From GCA-2720975 sp964467985 (GTDB lineage Bacteria > Planctomycetota > UBA1135 > GCA-002686595): a DNA stretch of 64,000 nucleotides. The position numbers and the translations under genes were made by a program. Shown piece after piece: positions 52,188 through 61,418 of this stretch (positions within the stretch are counted from its first letter, which is position 1; every line of letters begins with the position of its first letter). The notes beneath the pieces are model-generated. The model had not been told where the DNA came from, made no database searches, and worked only from the letters and a program-made list of their open reading frames with translations. The stretch spans positions 1 to 64,000 of the forward strand of contig CAYXTP010000016.1 of assembly GCA_964467985.1 (NCBI GenBank), written 5' to 3'.

Positions 52188-53419
52188 TAGAGATTCACCT
52201 CGCCACTGACGAGCACACCATCGAGGATGACGGCGTCCACTTGGGTTCCAGGTTCGAACGGGTCTCCGCTCAGGATTACGAAGTTGGCCTGCTTGCCGGC
52301 CTCCAAGCTGCCAACCTGGTCGTCGACGCCCAGCAAGGCAGCGGGTTCCAAGGTGATGGCTCGCATGGCCGTGGAGCGATCGAGGCCCGAGGCGACGATC
52401 TCTCCCACGTGGCGACGCCAGGCCTTGAAGCCAGCGACGGAATCGCTGCGCGGGACCAGGACGACGGGTGTGCCTGCGCGCGCAAACTCTGCAGGCAGGT
52501 TGCGCTGCCGCATGGTGCCCGGATGCAGAGAGATTTCAGGTTCGAGCACGACTCGGCGGCCGCTCTTGGCCACCTTCTCGATCACGTGATAGATGTTCAT
52601 GTCGCGGGTCATGACGACGCGCAGATCCCATGTGAACTCCTCTTCCCCGATGGCGTCGATCAGGTGCAAGTAGTCACCGGCGGTGCGAACCGAAATCAGC
52701 GCCTTGAGCGATCCGTCTCGCAGCTGCATGAAGGAAGCTGCGCTGGGGTCATCCGCCAGTGGCTTGTACGGTCCTGGGTCGAGTTTGGCCTTCTTCTCCT
52801 TGTCCTTTTCCTTGTCGAACTTCTCCTTGGCCTTGTCCCACTTCTCCTTGTTCTTCTTCTCTTTTGCGATCCAGGTATCGGCCTTCTTGAAGCCACCCGA
52901 GAGGGCGTCCTTGGCCGACTTGGAAGAGCCCATGATGACCTTCAAGTAAGCGTCGTCCTTGATCGTCATGGCCGATGCTGTACTCCCCTTGGGCCGCACG
53001 ACGACGCAGCGCCCAGGAATGCCATTGCCCGAGGGATAGTGACCGAGGGTCGTCACGCCCGTCTCGCGTACTCCCGAGTAGTCTCCGGCTGCCGGGTACA
53101 ACTCGTCCGAAGCCCGCTGCCAAGGCCGCGCCCCACTCTGACCGGAGCCCGTCATGCCCACGCGCGTGTAGGCGTTGACAAGACCTGGGATGACCACCTG
53201 GTCGGGGTCCAGCTCATAGACCGGAATCCCGCGCTCGACCACGAGATCCTCGCCCACGGTGATCACCTTGCCGCCCTCCACGAGCAGCACAGCGTGTTCG
53301 ATCACCTCACCGGTTCCCGTCTCGAGGACGGAAGCCTTGATTGCATACAGGTCGGGTAGGTCAGGAGCCTCTTGGGGGACAGGGCTGGGTGTCCAGGCGA
53401 GGAGCAGGGGAATGAGCAT
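52187..53419 (-). CDS. exported amidohydrolase-superfamily protein lacking HxH (array member 2)
   Basis: A 410-aa protein with a short signal sequence (MLIPLLLAWTPSPVP). The amidohydrolase frame is clear: VVIPGLVNAYTRVGM, TGVTTLGHYPSGNGI, AITLEPAALLGVDDQVGSLE and AGKQANFVILSGDPF. The HxH position reads NAYTR, so the His pair is replaced by Tyr and Arg; the strand-8 Asp may survive in VPRSDSV. A lysine-rich, charged coiled segment at about 165-200 (KEKWDKAKEKFDKEKDKEK) is inserted in the barrel. Its TAA overlaps the start of member 1. It follows member 3 after 88 bases, the largest gap in the array. Confidence 0.88.
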   Translation of the reverse strand: MLIPLLLAWTPSPVPQEAPDLPDLYAIKASVLETGTGEVIEHAVLLVEGGKVITVGEDLVVERGIPVYELDPDQVVIPGLVNAYTRVGMTGSGQSGARPWQRASDELYPAAGDYSGVRETGVTTLGHYPSGNGIPGRCVVVRPKGSTASAMTIKDDAYLKVIMGSSKSAKDALSGGFKKADTWIAKEKKNKEKWDKAKEKFDKEKDKEKKAKLDPGPYKPLADDPSAASFMQLRDGSLKALISVRTAGDYLHLIDAIGEEEFTWDLRVVMTRDMNIYHVIEKVAKSGRRVVLEPEISLHPGTMRQRNLPAEFARAGTPVVLVPRSDSVAGFKAWRRHVGEIVASGLDRSTAMRAITLEPAALLGVDDQVGSLEAGKQANFVILSGDPFEPGTQVDAVILDGVLVSGEVNL

Positions 53420-53507
53420 CGTGATTAGGGGGAGTGGGATTCGTGTCGGGAGCGTCCCGGTACGTTGTTCTGGTGTGAGCGGAGGGGTTCGTTGTAGAAG
53501 GCGTCAG

Positions 53508-54755
53508 TTACCAACGGCGGCGGTCACGGGCCGTGTCATAGACCGTCTCGCCTTCCAAGTAGACCTGTTCGATGGATGTGCGCGGATCGGCGGGATCGCC
53601 GCTGAGAATGACGAGGTCGGCGTCCTTGCCGGCCTCCAAGCTGCCAAGCCGGTCCGAAATCCCGGCCACGGTCGCCGGCACGATCGTGAGACCGCGCACC
53701 GCCTGCATGGCGGAATTGTCCATGCCGTAGCGCGCCCCCATGGCCGCCTGCAGGGGCAGCTCCTCGAGAGGCACAACCGGCGCGTCCGTGTTGAAACCGA
53801 TCATGGGGTGTCCCGCTTGTTGGAAGCCCCAGGCACTGCCATGCACCTGTCCGTCTGTTCGATAACGCGGGGGGTTCGGCCACATGACTTCGCGCGGGCC
53901 CAGGATGGCAGCCACGTTGTTCTCAACCGCGATGTCCGAGTTCAAGTAGCTGTCGAAGGAACCGTGGTCGATGTACACGTCCAGGTCGTAGTCGCGAGCC
54001 AGCATCAGAATGCTCATCATCACGAGTTGGAAGTACTGCGTGTGGGTTGAGACCTGGGTGCGGTGGGCGGCCAACTCCCTGAAGATGTCAAGGCGCAACT
54101 CGCGCTCTGGCTTATCGCCCTCGCCCGCTTCGAACTCATCCCAGGCCTGGGCGTAGGCCAGGCCTTGCTCGATCACCGTTCTCAGGTGGAAGTTCATCAG
54201 CAGGCGCCCCATTCCGTAGCCCCAACGTGTGGGGTTATCGCCCTGGGCGATCTTGAGCGAACCCGGATCGCGCACCAACGCTCTTTCGTACTCGGGGAAG
54301 CCCGTCTTCATCAAGATGCCCTGCCCGCCCATGTTCGAGCCCGAGCCGGGAATGTAGAGGACCGTCGTAACGCCCGCCGCCAGCGCACGCTTCAGGTTGC
54401 GGTTCGCGGGCACCGTTGTGGGCGCAACTCGCAGGCCCGAGTTGATCTGGAAGACGGTGTCGTTAATGCCCGAACCGCTGACGTGGGTGTGCAGGTCGAC
54501 GAGACCGGGCATGACCCACTGGGAGCCCAGGTCGCGGAGCGTGTATCCCGTGGGCACCTCAATTTCCGAGCGCGCGGCAATGGCCTCGATTTGGCCGTCT
54601 TTGACGAGGATCAGCGCATTGTCCACCACCTGCCGCCCGTCCAGCTCCGCCACCAATGCCTTAGCGGCAAAGAGGGCAAGACCCGGACCACCCGGCGTGC
54701 CGGGGTCTTGGGCGCTGGCCGCAAGAGCCAGCAGGGTGGTCGCGACAACTACCAT
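53508..54755 (-). CDS. exported metal-dependent amidohydrolase with intact HxH (array member 3)
   Basis: A 415-aa enzyme with signal peptide MVVVATTLLALAASA. Metal and catalytic positions are complete: MPGLVDLHTHVSG (His89, His91), QVSTHTQYFQ, VYIDHGSFDSY and GFNTDAPVVPLEELPLQ with the strand-8 Asp. Family-typical GVTTVLYIPGSGSNMGGQG and RGLTIVPATVAG are present. Members of this superfamily hydrolyse amides, lactams or dipeptides; secreted relatives include Xaa-Pro/Arg dipeptidases. I use ATG 54755, which lies inside the last codons of member 4 (7-base overlap, CGA-TGG-TAG). It is the most diverged of the four intact paralogues. Confidence 0.92.
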   Translation of the reverse strand: MVVVATTLLALAASAQDPGTPGGPGLALFAAKALVAELDGRQVVDNALILVKDGQIEAIAARSEIEVPTGYTLRDLGSQWVMPGLVDLHTHVSGSGINDTVFQINSGLRVAPTTVPANRNLKRALAAGVTTVLYIPGSGSNMGGQGILMKTGFPEYERALVRDPGSLKIAQGDNPTRWGYGMGRLLMNFHLRTVIEQGLAYAQAWDEFEAGEGDKPERELRLDIFRELAAHRTQVSTHTQYFQLVMMSILMLARDYDLDVYIDHGSFDSYLNSDIAVENNVAAILGPREVMWPNPPRYRTDGQVHGSAWGFQQAGHPMIGFNTDAPVVPLEELPLQAAMGARYGMDNSAMQAVRGLTIVPATVAGISDRLGSLEAGKDADLVILSGDPADPRTSIEQVYLEGETVYDTARDRRRW

Positions 54756-56023
54756 CGACGGCGCTCCGATTGGGTGCTGTAGACAGTCTGACCGTGCTGG
54801 ATGACCCATTCGACCGAACTGCGAGGGTCAATCGGATCGCCCTTGGTCACGATCAGGTCGGCGTACTTGCCCACCTCGACACTGCCCTGGTCCGCCTGCA
54901 GTCCAACCGTTAGGGCCGGCACGATCGTCAGTCCGCGAATGGCGTCCATCTTCGAGTTGTCGAAGCCGTAGCGAACCCCCATGGCCGCTTGCAGTGGCAG
55001 TTCTTCCTGGGGGATCACCGGCGAGTCGGTGTTGAATCCGATAGTCGTGTGCCCGCGCTCCTGGTAGCTGGCGGCCACGCCCATGATCTTGCCGTCGGTA
55101 TCCACAAATCCCGCCCTGTGGTCTTGGATCGCACGCGGGCCGAGGATGGCGTTGACGCCTGCTGCTTGTGCCTGGGGGGCCGCGCGGAATCCGTCAAAGG
55201 TGCCGTGGTCAATGAACACGGGCAGACCAAATTCGATGGCTACCATGTTCACCGTCATCAGCACGACTTGGTAGATCTGGGTGTGCGTGGAAACCTGCGC
55301 CTCGCCTTTGACGAGACTGCGATAGATATCAAACTGAATATCGCGCTCGGGCTTCTCCCCCTCACCGGCTTCGAATGCCTCCCAGCGCTTGGCGTAGGCC
55401 ACGCCGCGCCGGAAGGTGTTGCGCGTATTCCAGTTCATGAAAGTTCGGCGCGGTGTCCAAGGCTGGCTGCGCTCGGGGTTGCCCGCCTGGGCCAACTTCA
55501 ACGAACCGGGGTTGCGAATCAGGTTGGCTTCGAAACCGCGGAAACCCGTGCGCTGCAGAACGCCCTGCCCTCCGATGTTGGTGCCCGAGCCGGGAATGGT
55601 CAGAACGGAGGTCACGCCCGCTGCCAAGGCTACGCGCATGCCCGCTGTATCGGGGATGGCACCGGCCCAAGCACGAAGGCCCGGGTTGGTCAGGTAAACC
55701 ATGTCATTGAGACTGCGCAGGTCAGAAGCGGAGTGGTTATGGAGATCCATGAACCCCGGGCTGACCCAGTTGTCGCCGGCGTCCAGAATCTCGTAGCCCT
55801 CCGGAATCTTGACCTTGCTCTGGGGCCCGACGGCCTCAATGCGCGAACCTGAAATCAGAATGACACCGTTGTCGAGAACCGCAGGCCCGGGTCGCGCAGC
55901 GATCAGGATCTTGCGCGCGAGAATTGCTCGCCCCTTGCCCTCGGCTGCTGCGGGGGACAGATTGACGAGGCCGATGAAGGCCAGTGCCAGCGCGACCAGT
56001 GTTCTGACTTTGGGTGTCATCAT
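54749..56023 (-). CDS. exported metal-dependent amidohydrolase with intact HxH (array member 4)
   Basis: A 424-aa tandem paralogue of members 5 and 6, starting at ATG 56023 (or 56020), 4 bases after the stop of member 5. Signal peptide: LVALALAFIGLVNLSPAAA. SPGFMDLHNHSAS gives His95 and His97; QVSTHTQIYQVVLMT, VFIDHGTFDGF and GFNTDSPVIPQEELPLQAAM supply the remaining ligands. GSGTNIGGQGVLQRTGFRG, RNPGSLKLAQAGNPE and FMNWNTRNTFRRGVAYAKRW are shared almost word for word with members 5 and 6, indicating recent duplication. Its RRRW-stop overlaps the start of member 3. Confidence 0.92.
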   Translation of the reverse strand: MMTPKVRTLVALALAFIGLVNLSPAAAEGKGRAILARKILIAARPGPAVLDNGVILISGSRIEAVGPQSKVKIPEGYEILDAGDNWVSPGFMDLHNHSASDLRSLNDMVYLTNPGLRAWAGAIPDTAGMRVALAAGVTSVLTIPGSGTNIGGQGVLQRTGFRGFEANLIRNPGSLKLAQAGNPERSQPWTPRRTFMNWNTRNTFRRGVAYAKRWEAFEAGEGEKPERDIQFDIYRSLVKGEAQVSTHTQIYQVVLMTVNMVAIEFGLPVFIDHGTFDGFRAAPQAQAAGVNAILGPRAIQDHRAGFVDTDGKIMGVAASYQERGHTTIGFNTDSPVIPQEELPLQAAMGVRYGFDNSKMDAIRGLTIVPALTVGLQADQGSVEVGKYADLIVTKGDPIDPRSSVEWVIQHGQTVYSTQSERRRW

Positions 56024-56027
56024 GTTC

Positions 56028-57332
56028 TTAGAATCGGCGCACATCCCTAGACGTGTCATAGACGAGCCGGCCAGCCTGGTACACGCGTTCCACCGAGCAA
56101 CGCGGGTCGGTCGGATCGCCTGAGGAAATTACAAGGTCCGCTTCAAGTCCCGCGACCACGCGGCCCAAGCGGCCGGATAGGCCGGCCGCCTCAGCGGGCA
56201 CTGAGGTCACACCGCGTACGCCGTAAGGCTCGGAGTTGTCCACGCCGTAGCGCACGCCCATGGATGCTTGCAGCCCGAGTTCTTCTTGGGCAATTCCTCG
56301 TCCAAGGGGCCCGACGCAGTCCGTGTTGAAACCCACCCGTTGGTGTCCAAGCTTTTGGTATTGAGCTGCGACGCCCAGGATTGCGCCGTCCTGGTCATAG
56401 GAAGCGAAACCGGGGGAGTCCATCCCGGTGGTGACCGCCCGCGGGCCGAGGATCGCCGCGACTCCAAGCTCCTGAGCCTTGGCTGCCGCGCGCCAACCGT
56501 CGAAAGTGCCGTGGTCGATGTAGACAGGCAGGTCAAATTGCTCGGCAACCATTGTGAGCGTCATCAGCACGACCTGGTAGATCTGGGTGTGGGTCGAAAC
56601 CTGGGCCTCACCCTTGTACAGACTGCGGAAGATGTCGAACTGCAGATCCCGCTCGGGCTTCTCACCCTTGCCCTCCTCGTAGTCCGACCAGCGCTTGGCG
56701 TAGGCCACGCCGCGTCGGAAGGTGCTACGCGTGTTGTAGTTCATAAACGCGCGCCGAGGAGTCCAGGGCGCGCGCCGCTCGGGGTTGCCGGCCTGAGCGA
56801 GCTTTAGCGATCCAGGGTCACGTATGAGCGCCTCTTCAAACTTCCGCGGTGAAGTCCGCAAGAGGATTCCCTGACCCCCCATGTTTGTTGCTGAACCAGG
56901 AATGTGCAGCACCGTCGTCACACCTCCGGCCACCGCGTTGCGCAGGTCCTTGTTGCCCGGCGTGATTCCGACTGAGGCGCGCATGCCGGGATTCGTGAGG
57001 TACGTCGTTTCTGAGAGGTCCTGCAGGCTCATGGCCACGTGGCAGTGCAGGTCGATCATCCCGGGCGTGATCCACAGGTTGCCCAGGTCCTCAACGCGAT
57101 AACCCTCGGGCACCTTCACCTTGTCCCGCGGGCCAACCGCCTCGATCATGCCGCCGCGAATCACAACGGCTCCGTTGTTGATAACGCCGTCCCCGTCGAA
57201 GGAGCCCGTGACCACCTTGCTGGCGTAGAGGACCAGGCCCTCGTCTGCGGCTGTTTCACCTGCAGGCGCAAGGCCCGCCGTCGAGAGGGCCAAGAGGCTG
57301 GCACAGGCCAGGGTGCGCAAAGAAATCACCAT
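56028..57332 (-). CDS. exported metal-dependent amidohydrolase with intact HxH (array member 5)
   Basis: A 434-aa paralogue. Signal peptide: MVISLRTLACASLLALSTAG. TPGMIDLHCHVAM gives His96 and His98; QVSTHTQIYQVVLMT, VYIDHGTFDGW and the strand-8 GFNTDCVGPLGRG follow, the last differing from the NTDSPVI of its paralogues, which may alter specificity. KLAQAGNPERRAPWTPRRAF and YNTRSTFRRGVAYAKRWSDY match members 4 and 6. The ATG at 57332 lies inside the terminal RW codons of member 6 (CGA-TGG-TGA, 7-base overlap), mirroring the member 4/3 junction. Confidence 0.92.
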   Translation of the reverse strand: MVISLRTLACASLLALSTAGLAPAGETAADEGLVLYASKVVTGSFDGDGVINNGAVVIRGGMIEAVGPRDKVKVPEGYRVEDLGNLWITPGMIDLHCHVAMSLQDLSETTYLTNPGMRASVGITPGNKDLRNAVAGGVTTVLHIPGSATNMGGQGILLRTSPRKFEEALIRDPGSLKLAQAGNPERRAPWTPRRAFMNYNTRSTFRRGVAYAKRWSDYEEGKGEKPERDLQFDIFRSLYKGEAQVSTHTQIYQVVLMTLTMVAEQFDLPVYIDHGTFDGWRAAAKAQELGVAAILGPRAVTTGMDSPGFASYDQDGAILGVAAQYQKLGHQRVGFNTDCVGPLGRGIAQEELGLQASMGVRYGVDNSEPYGVRGVTSVPAEAAGLSGRLGRVVAGLEADLVISSGDPTDPRCSVERVYQAGRLVYDTSRDVRRF

Positions 57333-58651
57333 CGACGTGTCTCCTGTTCAATGTCGTACACCCGTTGCCCATCAATCAGGACAAGGGAAACTGTTGTGCG
57401 CGGATCAGCAGGATCCCCGTCTGTGATAATCAGGTCGGCATCCTTGCCGGCCTCGATGCTGCCTAGGCGTTCGTCGAGACCCGAGGCCACGGCGGGCACG
57501 ATCGTGAGTCCGCGCACGTGTTGCGCGTTGGAGGTGTCGAACCCGTAGCGCACGGCCATTGCCGCCTGGAGGGGCAGCTGCTCTTCCGGCAAGACCGGCG
57601 AGTCCGTGTTGAATCCAATCAATTCGTGTCCAGCCTTCTGATACTCGGCGGCCATGCCCAGGATGGCGCCATCGGTATCGTTCTCGACCCACATGTTGGG
57701 TCTGTACTGAACCCAGGTGTGGGGAGTCACCGCGCGCGGGCCCAGGATGGCGGGCACGCCCTTCTCTTGAGCGAGACCTGCGGCTTTGTAACCGTCAAAG
57801 GACCCGTGATCGATGTAGACATCGATACCGAATTCCTCGCGGATCATGGTGATGGTCATCAGGACCACCTGGTAGATCTGGGTGTGCGTGGAAACCTGGG
57901 TCGAGTGGTCGAGCAGGGCGCTGAAGACCTCCCACTGGATGTCTTTGGCCCGCCTCTGCTCGCCTTCTTCCAGGCGCTGGCGCGCGTAGGCCAACCCGCG
58001 CCGAAAGGTGTTGCGCGTGTTCCAGTTCATGAAACAGCGGCCAACTCCCACAGTCCAACTCTCGGGGTTGCCTGCCTGCGCGAGTTTGAGCGAGCCCGGA
58101 TTGCGGATTTCACTCTGCTCGTAGGTCGGGAAACCCGTCTTGAACAACACGCCCTGCCCCCCGATGTTCGTCCCCGAACCGGGTATGTACAGCACGCTCG
58201 TGACTCCAGCCGCCAAGCCGATGCCCAAGTGCTGGTTGCCCGGAACCACCGATGTGGACGCCCGCAGCCCAGGATTCGTCAGGTAGACCATGTCATTCAG
58301 GTCGTTGACGAAGAACGAGCTGGAACCCACGTGGCAGTGCAGGTCAATGATGCCGGGTGAAACCCAGCGGGGTCCGACATCGAGCACCTCGTAGCCCTCG
58401 GGGATGGCGATCTCGGATCGTGCGCCCACCTGTTGCACCTTGCCCGCTCGCACCAAGATGATCGCATCATCGATGGCCTGGGTGCCGTGCAAGGGCAGGA
58501 CCAAGACCTTGGCTGTCAAGATGGCGAGACCACGATCGGCGTTCCCCTCCCCCTTCTGCGTGTCCATTGCAGTGGACCCGCAGACGAACAGGGTGCCGGC
58601 GCACAGTGCACCGGCTCCCCGTCTGGAAAGGTTGCGCAGGGCCGAGATCAC
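57326..58651 (-). CDS. exported metal-dependent amidohydrolase with intact HxH (array member 6)
   Basis: A 441-aa paralogue. I choose GTG 58651: it directly follows the member 7 stop, has GAGGAG about 10 bases upstream and yields a good signal peptide (ISALRNLSRRGAGALCAGTL). ATG 58672 is the alternative and would overlap member 7 by 20 bases. SPGIIDLHCHVGS gives His105 and His107; QVSTHTQIYQVVLMT, VYIDHGSFDGY and GFNTDSPVLPEEQLPLQAAM complete the site. GSGTNIGGQGVLFKTGFP and FMNWNTRNTFRRGLAYA match members 4 and 5. Its terminal codons contain the start of member 5. Confidence 0.91.
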   Translation of the reverse strand: MISALRNLSRRGAGALCAGTLFVCGSTAMDTQKGEGNADRGLAILTAKVLVLPLHGTQAIDDAIILVRAGKVQQVGARSEIAIPEGYEVLDVGPRWVSPGIIDLHCHVGSSSFFVNDLNDMVYLTNPGLRASTSVVPGNQHLGIGLAAGVTSVLYIPGSGTNIGGQGVLFKTGFPTYEQSEIRNPGSLKLAQAGNPESWTVGVGRCFMNWNTRNTFRRGLAYARQRLEEGEQRRAKDIQWEVFSALLDHSTQVSTHTQIYQVVLMTITMIREEFGIDVYIDHGSFDGYKAAGLAQEKGVPAILGPRAVTPHTWVQYRPNMWVENDTDGAILGMAAEYQKAGHELIGFNTDSPVLPEEQLPLQAAMAVRYGFDTSNAQHVRGLTIVPAVASGLDERLGSIEAGKDADLIITDGDPADPRTTVSLVLIDGQRVYDIEQETRRW

Positions 58652-58652
58652 C

Positions 58653-61418
58653 TCAGCGAATCTCCTCGCCATTAACCCAGACACGCTGGATGGAGGAACT
58701 CATTTCGAGAGGACTGCCGTCGAGCAACAACACGTCGGCGTCGAGACCGGCACGCAGAGTGCCGATGCGGTCATCGAGGGCAAACATGCGTGCAGCATCG
58801 CTCGTGAGAGAACGCAGGGCCGCGCTGGGACTCAGCCCACCCGCCACGAGTGCCGCCACTTGTTGGGGCAGAGCCGCCGCGCCCTGTTCCGATTGACTGG
58901 CGAAGGCAATGGGAATACCAGCACGCGACAGACTCGCAACCCCCGTGTTGGTCACGACGCCAGCCACGCGCCCCTTGATCTGACTCACCACGCGCAGGGC
59001 GTTCCTCGCGCCCCAGAGGATGGGCTTGATGCCGTGCTTCTCGAATGCTGCGACGCAAGCCAGGATGTCATCCTCGCGATCCACCGCGACCACCACCGCA
59101 CCGTTGCCAAGCATGGCTTGACGGATGGGTTCAAGAGAGGGGTCGATGCCGGGTGACTTGGGCTGGCCTTTGGGGGCGGAGACCGATGCGGTTCGCCGCT
59201 CTTCGGCCCGCTTGGCCACGGGGTACTCGTCAGAGACCTGCTCAAACGAGACGTCCGCAGTTTCTCCATCAACGCTGGCCGTACCGCTCAGAGTCTTGCC
59301 TTCAAGCTGCAAGTCGAAGGTCACCACACCCACGCTCGAGAGTCCGCGCAGGGTCACGTGATACTCGTCACGTGTTCCGTCAAAGGAAATCAGTTCGTCG
59401 AGGTTCTCGGCCCGGCCGGTTCCCTCAAGGGCCAAGTCGCGCTCGAGCAAGCGAAGGCGAACCGCATGTTCGTTTCCGCCGCCCTTGACGCTGCCCTCCC
59501 ACTCGCCCGTAACCGGACGTGCGGGGGCCTTCTCGCCCTTCTTCTTCTTCTTTTCCTTCTTGCCGGCGTCGTCTTCGGCACCTTCTTCCGCGTCACCTTC
59601 GCCGTCCTCGTCTTTGGCGTCTTTGTTGTCTGCCTTGGCCTCCTCAGGAGCCGGGGGGGTCCACTTGGCGATGGCCTCCTCGTAGTCCTCCCACTTCTTC
59701 TTGTATGCCGCCGCCTTGTCCAAAGTCTGACGGACAGCCTTGCCCGTTTCAGTTCGTACGCTGTGATTCCAGTTCAAGCGCATACAGGCTGCAGGTGAGA
59801 CAACCATGCGGTTCAGGTCCTCTCCAGCAGGTTTGTAGGCCATGGTGGTCGAAGGCGTGGTCGCCGACTTGGCGCCCATGTTGACGGTCGTGATGCCCGC
59901 CCTAGCCACTCGCCGATCCAAGTCGTCTCCTGCTTCCAGGATGCGGCGCAGGTCAAAACGCAAGTCGAAGCGCGCACTCGAACCCTCGGTGCCTAGGTAG
60001 CCAAGCACATCAATCATGCCAGGCATGGCCGCAACACCACGCACGACCGTAGCGCCGCGGGGGTGTGCCACAACGGTTCCAATCTCGGCCACGCGGCCGC
60101 CACTCATCAAGATCTGGCCGGGCCGCAGGACGTGGCCGTTGCCGACGTGCAGCTCTTCCACTTCGATCACCGTGGGCCCTCCGGACTTCGGCTTGTGAGC
60201 CAACTCCCCGGAAACCCAAGTCGCGATCACCGAGGAAGTGCCGTCCATCGGCGCGCCGTTGAACACGGCGAAGTCGGCGTCCTTGCCGATCGCCAAGCTG
60301 CCCACGCGGTCGGCCACGCCCAGCACCTCGGCGGGAGTCAGTGTCACGGCCCGCAAAGCCTGATCGGCTGTCATGCCGCCCCTACGGGCCAAAGCCGCGG
60401 CGGCCCGGATGTCCACGCCGTTACGCGCGACGATGGCTACCGGCACGCCCGCCTGGACGAGGCCGGAAATTGAACCGGGGTCGGGCCAGGCCGTGTCGGG
60501 TCCCTTGCCGAAGTCCGTGCCTGCACGACCCTGGGGGCCGGCGATTACGGCCACACCCGCAGCCGCCACGACTTCAGGCTTTTGGGAGGCGCCGTAGTCG
60601 GAGTCGAGTACCAAGGGCAGGCCGCTGCGCTCGAAAAACTCGAGCAGGGCACAGACCTCCCCTACAGAACCGGCGCCCATGCGCCAGGGAGTCTTGTTGG
60701 CCATCAGGGCCTTGAGGGCCGGGCCGGTTTCCGACCCGTACTCCGCGGCTAGTGCCTCGTCGCCCAAACCGACTAGCTCTTCGAGGGCCACGATCGCACC
60801 CATCGTGGTGCGCGGTAGCTGAGGCTGTTCGACACCCAGACCCACATCCACCGTGGCCGGAACCGGGATTTGCCAGTAGCCCGGGGTGCGCCGGGCCTCG
60901 GCAGCAATGGACCCGTGCAAGCAAGCACTGGCGGAAATCAAGCGACTCTGGGCGCCCTCTTCCCCGTAGGTCTTGATCACCGCTCCTTGCCCGGCGATCA
61001 GTCGCCCACGGGCAGGGGCCAGATAGACACTGGTCACGCCAACGCTCAAGGCGGATTTCAGGTTGCTGTAGGGATCGAAGTGGTCGGACGCCCGCAGCGT
61101 AGGTGAAGCCGTGCGTTCCGCGGCTGCGGATGACCCGTAGCCGGAATCCGCCGCGACGAGACCCGGCGTCAGCACGGCATCGGGACCGTAGTCCACGACG
61201 CGCACGCCCCGAGGCACATCGATATCTTGGCCGATAGCCACGATGCGGCCGTTGCGAACGAGAATCGTGCCGTCCTCAATCAGCGCGCCACCTTCGACCA
61301 AGTGAATGCGACCGGCTTGAATGGCCACGTCCTGACTTGAGGCTCCCGGTGCCGCCGAAGGTGCCAGGAAGGCGGCTCCGGTTAGGGCCAGGGATCCAAT
61401 GGAAAACAGGGGGCTCAT
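58653..61418 (-). CDS. two-domain exported amidohydrolase-superfamily protein, both barrels without HxH (array member 7)
   Basis: A 921-aa protein, signal peptide MSPLFSIGSLALTGAAFLAP, made of two amidohydrolase modules. Module 1 (~25-420): VLTPGLVAADSGYGS, SVGVTSVYLAPARGRLIAGQ, AVTLTPAEVLGVADRVGSL; the HxH site reads ADSG. Module 2 (~430-921): AAMPGMIDVLGYLGTEG (HxH site VLGY), RAGITTVNMGAKS, RSLTSDAARMFALDDRIGTL. Module 2 is interrupted by a Lys/Glu/Asp-rich linker (~600-645) and a small beta-barrel-like segment (GEWEGSVKGGGNEHAVRLRL, LEGKTLSGTASVDG). No metal-ligand set survives in either barrel. The ATG shares a base with the member 8 stop (TAATG). Confidence 0.9.
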   Translation of the reverse strand: MSPLFSIGSLALTGAAFLAPSAAPGASSQDVAIQAGRIHLVEGGALIEDGTILVRNGRIVAIGQDIDVPRGVRVVDYGPDAVLTPGLVAADSGYGSSAAAERTASPTLRASDHFDPYSNLKSALSVGVTSVYLAPARGRLIAGQGAVIKTYGEEGAQSRLISASACLHGSIAAEARRTPGYWQIPVPATVDVGLGVEQPQLPRTTMGAIVALEELVGLGDEALAAEYGSETGPALKALMANKTPWRMGAGSVGEVCALLEFFERSGLPLVLDSDYGASQKPEVVAAAGVAVIAGPQGRAGTDFGKGPDTAWPDPGSISGLVQAGVPVAIVARNGVDIRAAAALARRGGMTADQALRAVTLTPAEVLGVADRVGSLAIGKDADFAVFNGAPMDGTSSVIATWVSGELAHKPKSGGPTVIEVEELHVGNGHVLRPGQILMSGGRVAEIGTVVAHPRGATVVRGVAAMPGMIDVLGYLGTEGSSARFDLRFDLRRILEAGDDLDRRVARAGITTVNMGAKSATTPSTTMAYKPAGEDLNRMVVSPAACMRLNWNHSVRTETGKAVRQTLDKAAAYKKKWEDYEEAIAKWTPPAPEEAKADNKDAKDEDGEGDAEEGAEDDAGKKEKKKKKGEKAPARPVTGEWEGSVKGGGNEHAVRLRLLERDLALEGTGRAENLDELISFDGTRDEYHVTLRGLSSVGVVTFDLQLEGKTLSGTASVDGETADVSFEQVSDEYPVAKRAEERRTASVSAPKGQPKSPGIDPSLEPIRQAMLGNGAVVVAVDREDDILACVAAFEKHGIKPILWGARNALRVVSQIKGRVAGVVTNTGVASLSRAGIPIAFASQSEQGAAALPQQVAALVAGGLSPSAALRSLTSDAARMFALDDRIGTLRAGLDADVLLLDGSPLEMSSSIQRVWVNGEEIR

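Noticed and set aside
50616..53359. Long plus-strand frames opposite amidohydrolase members 1 and 2
   Set aside because: Antisense shadows without signal peptides or motifs.
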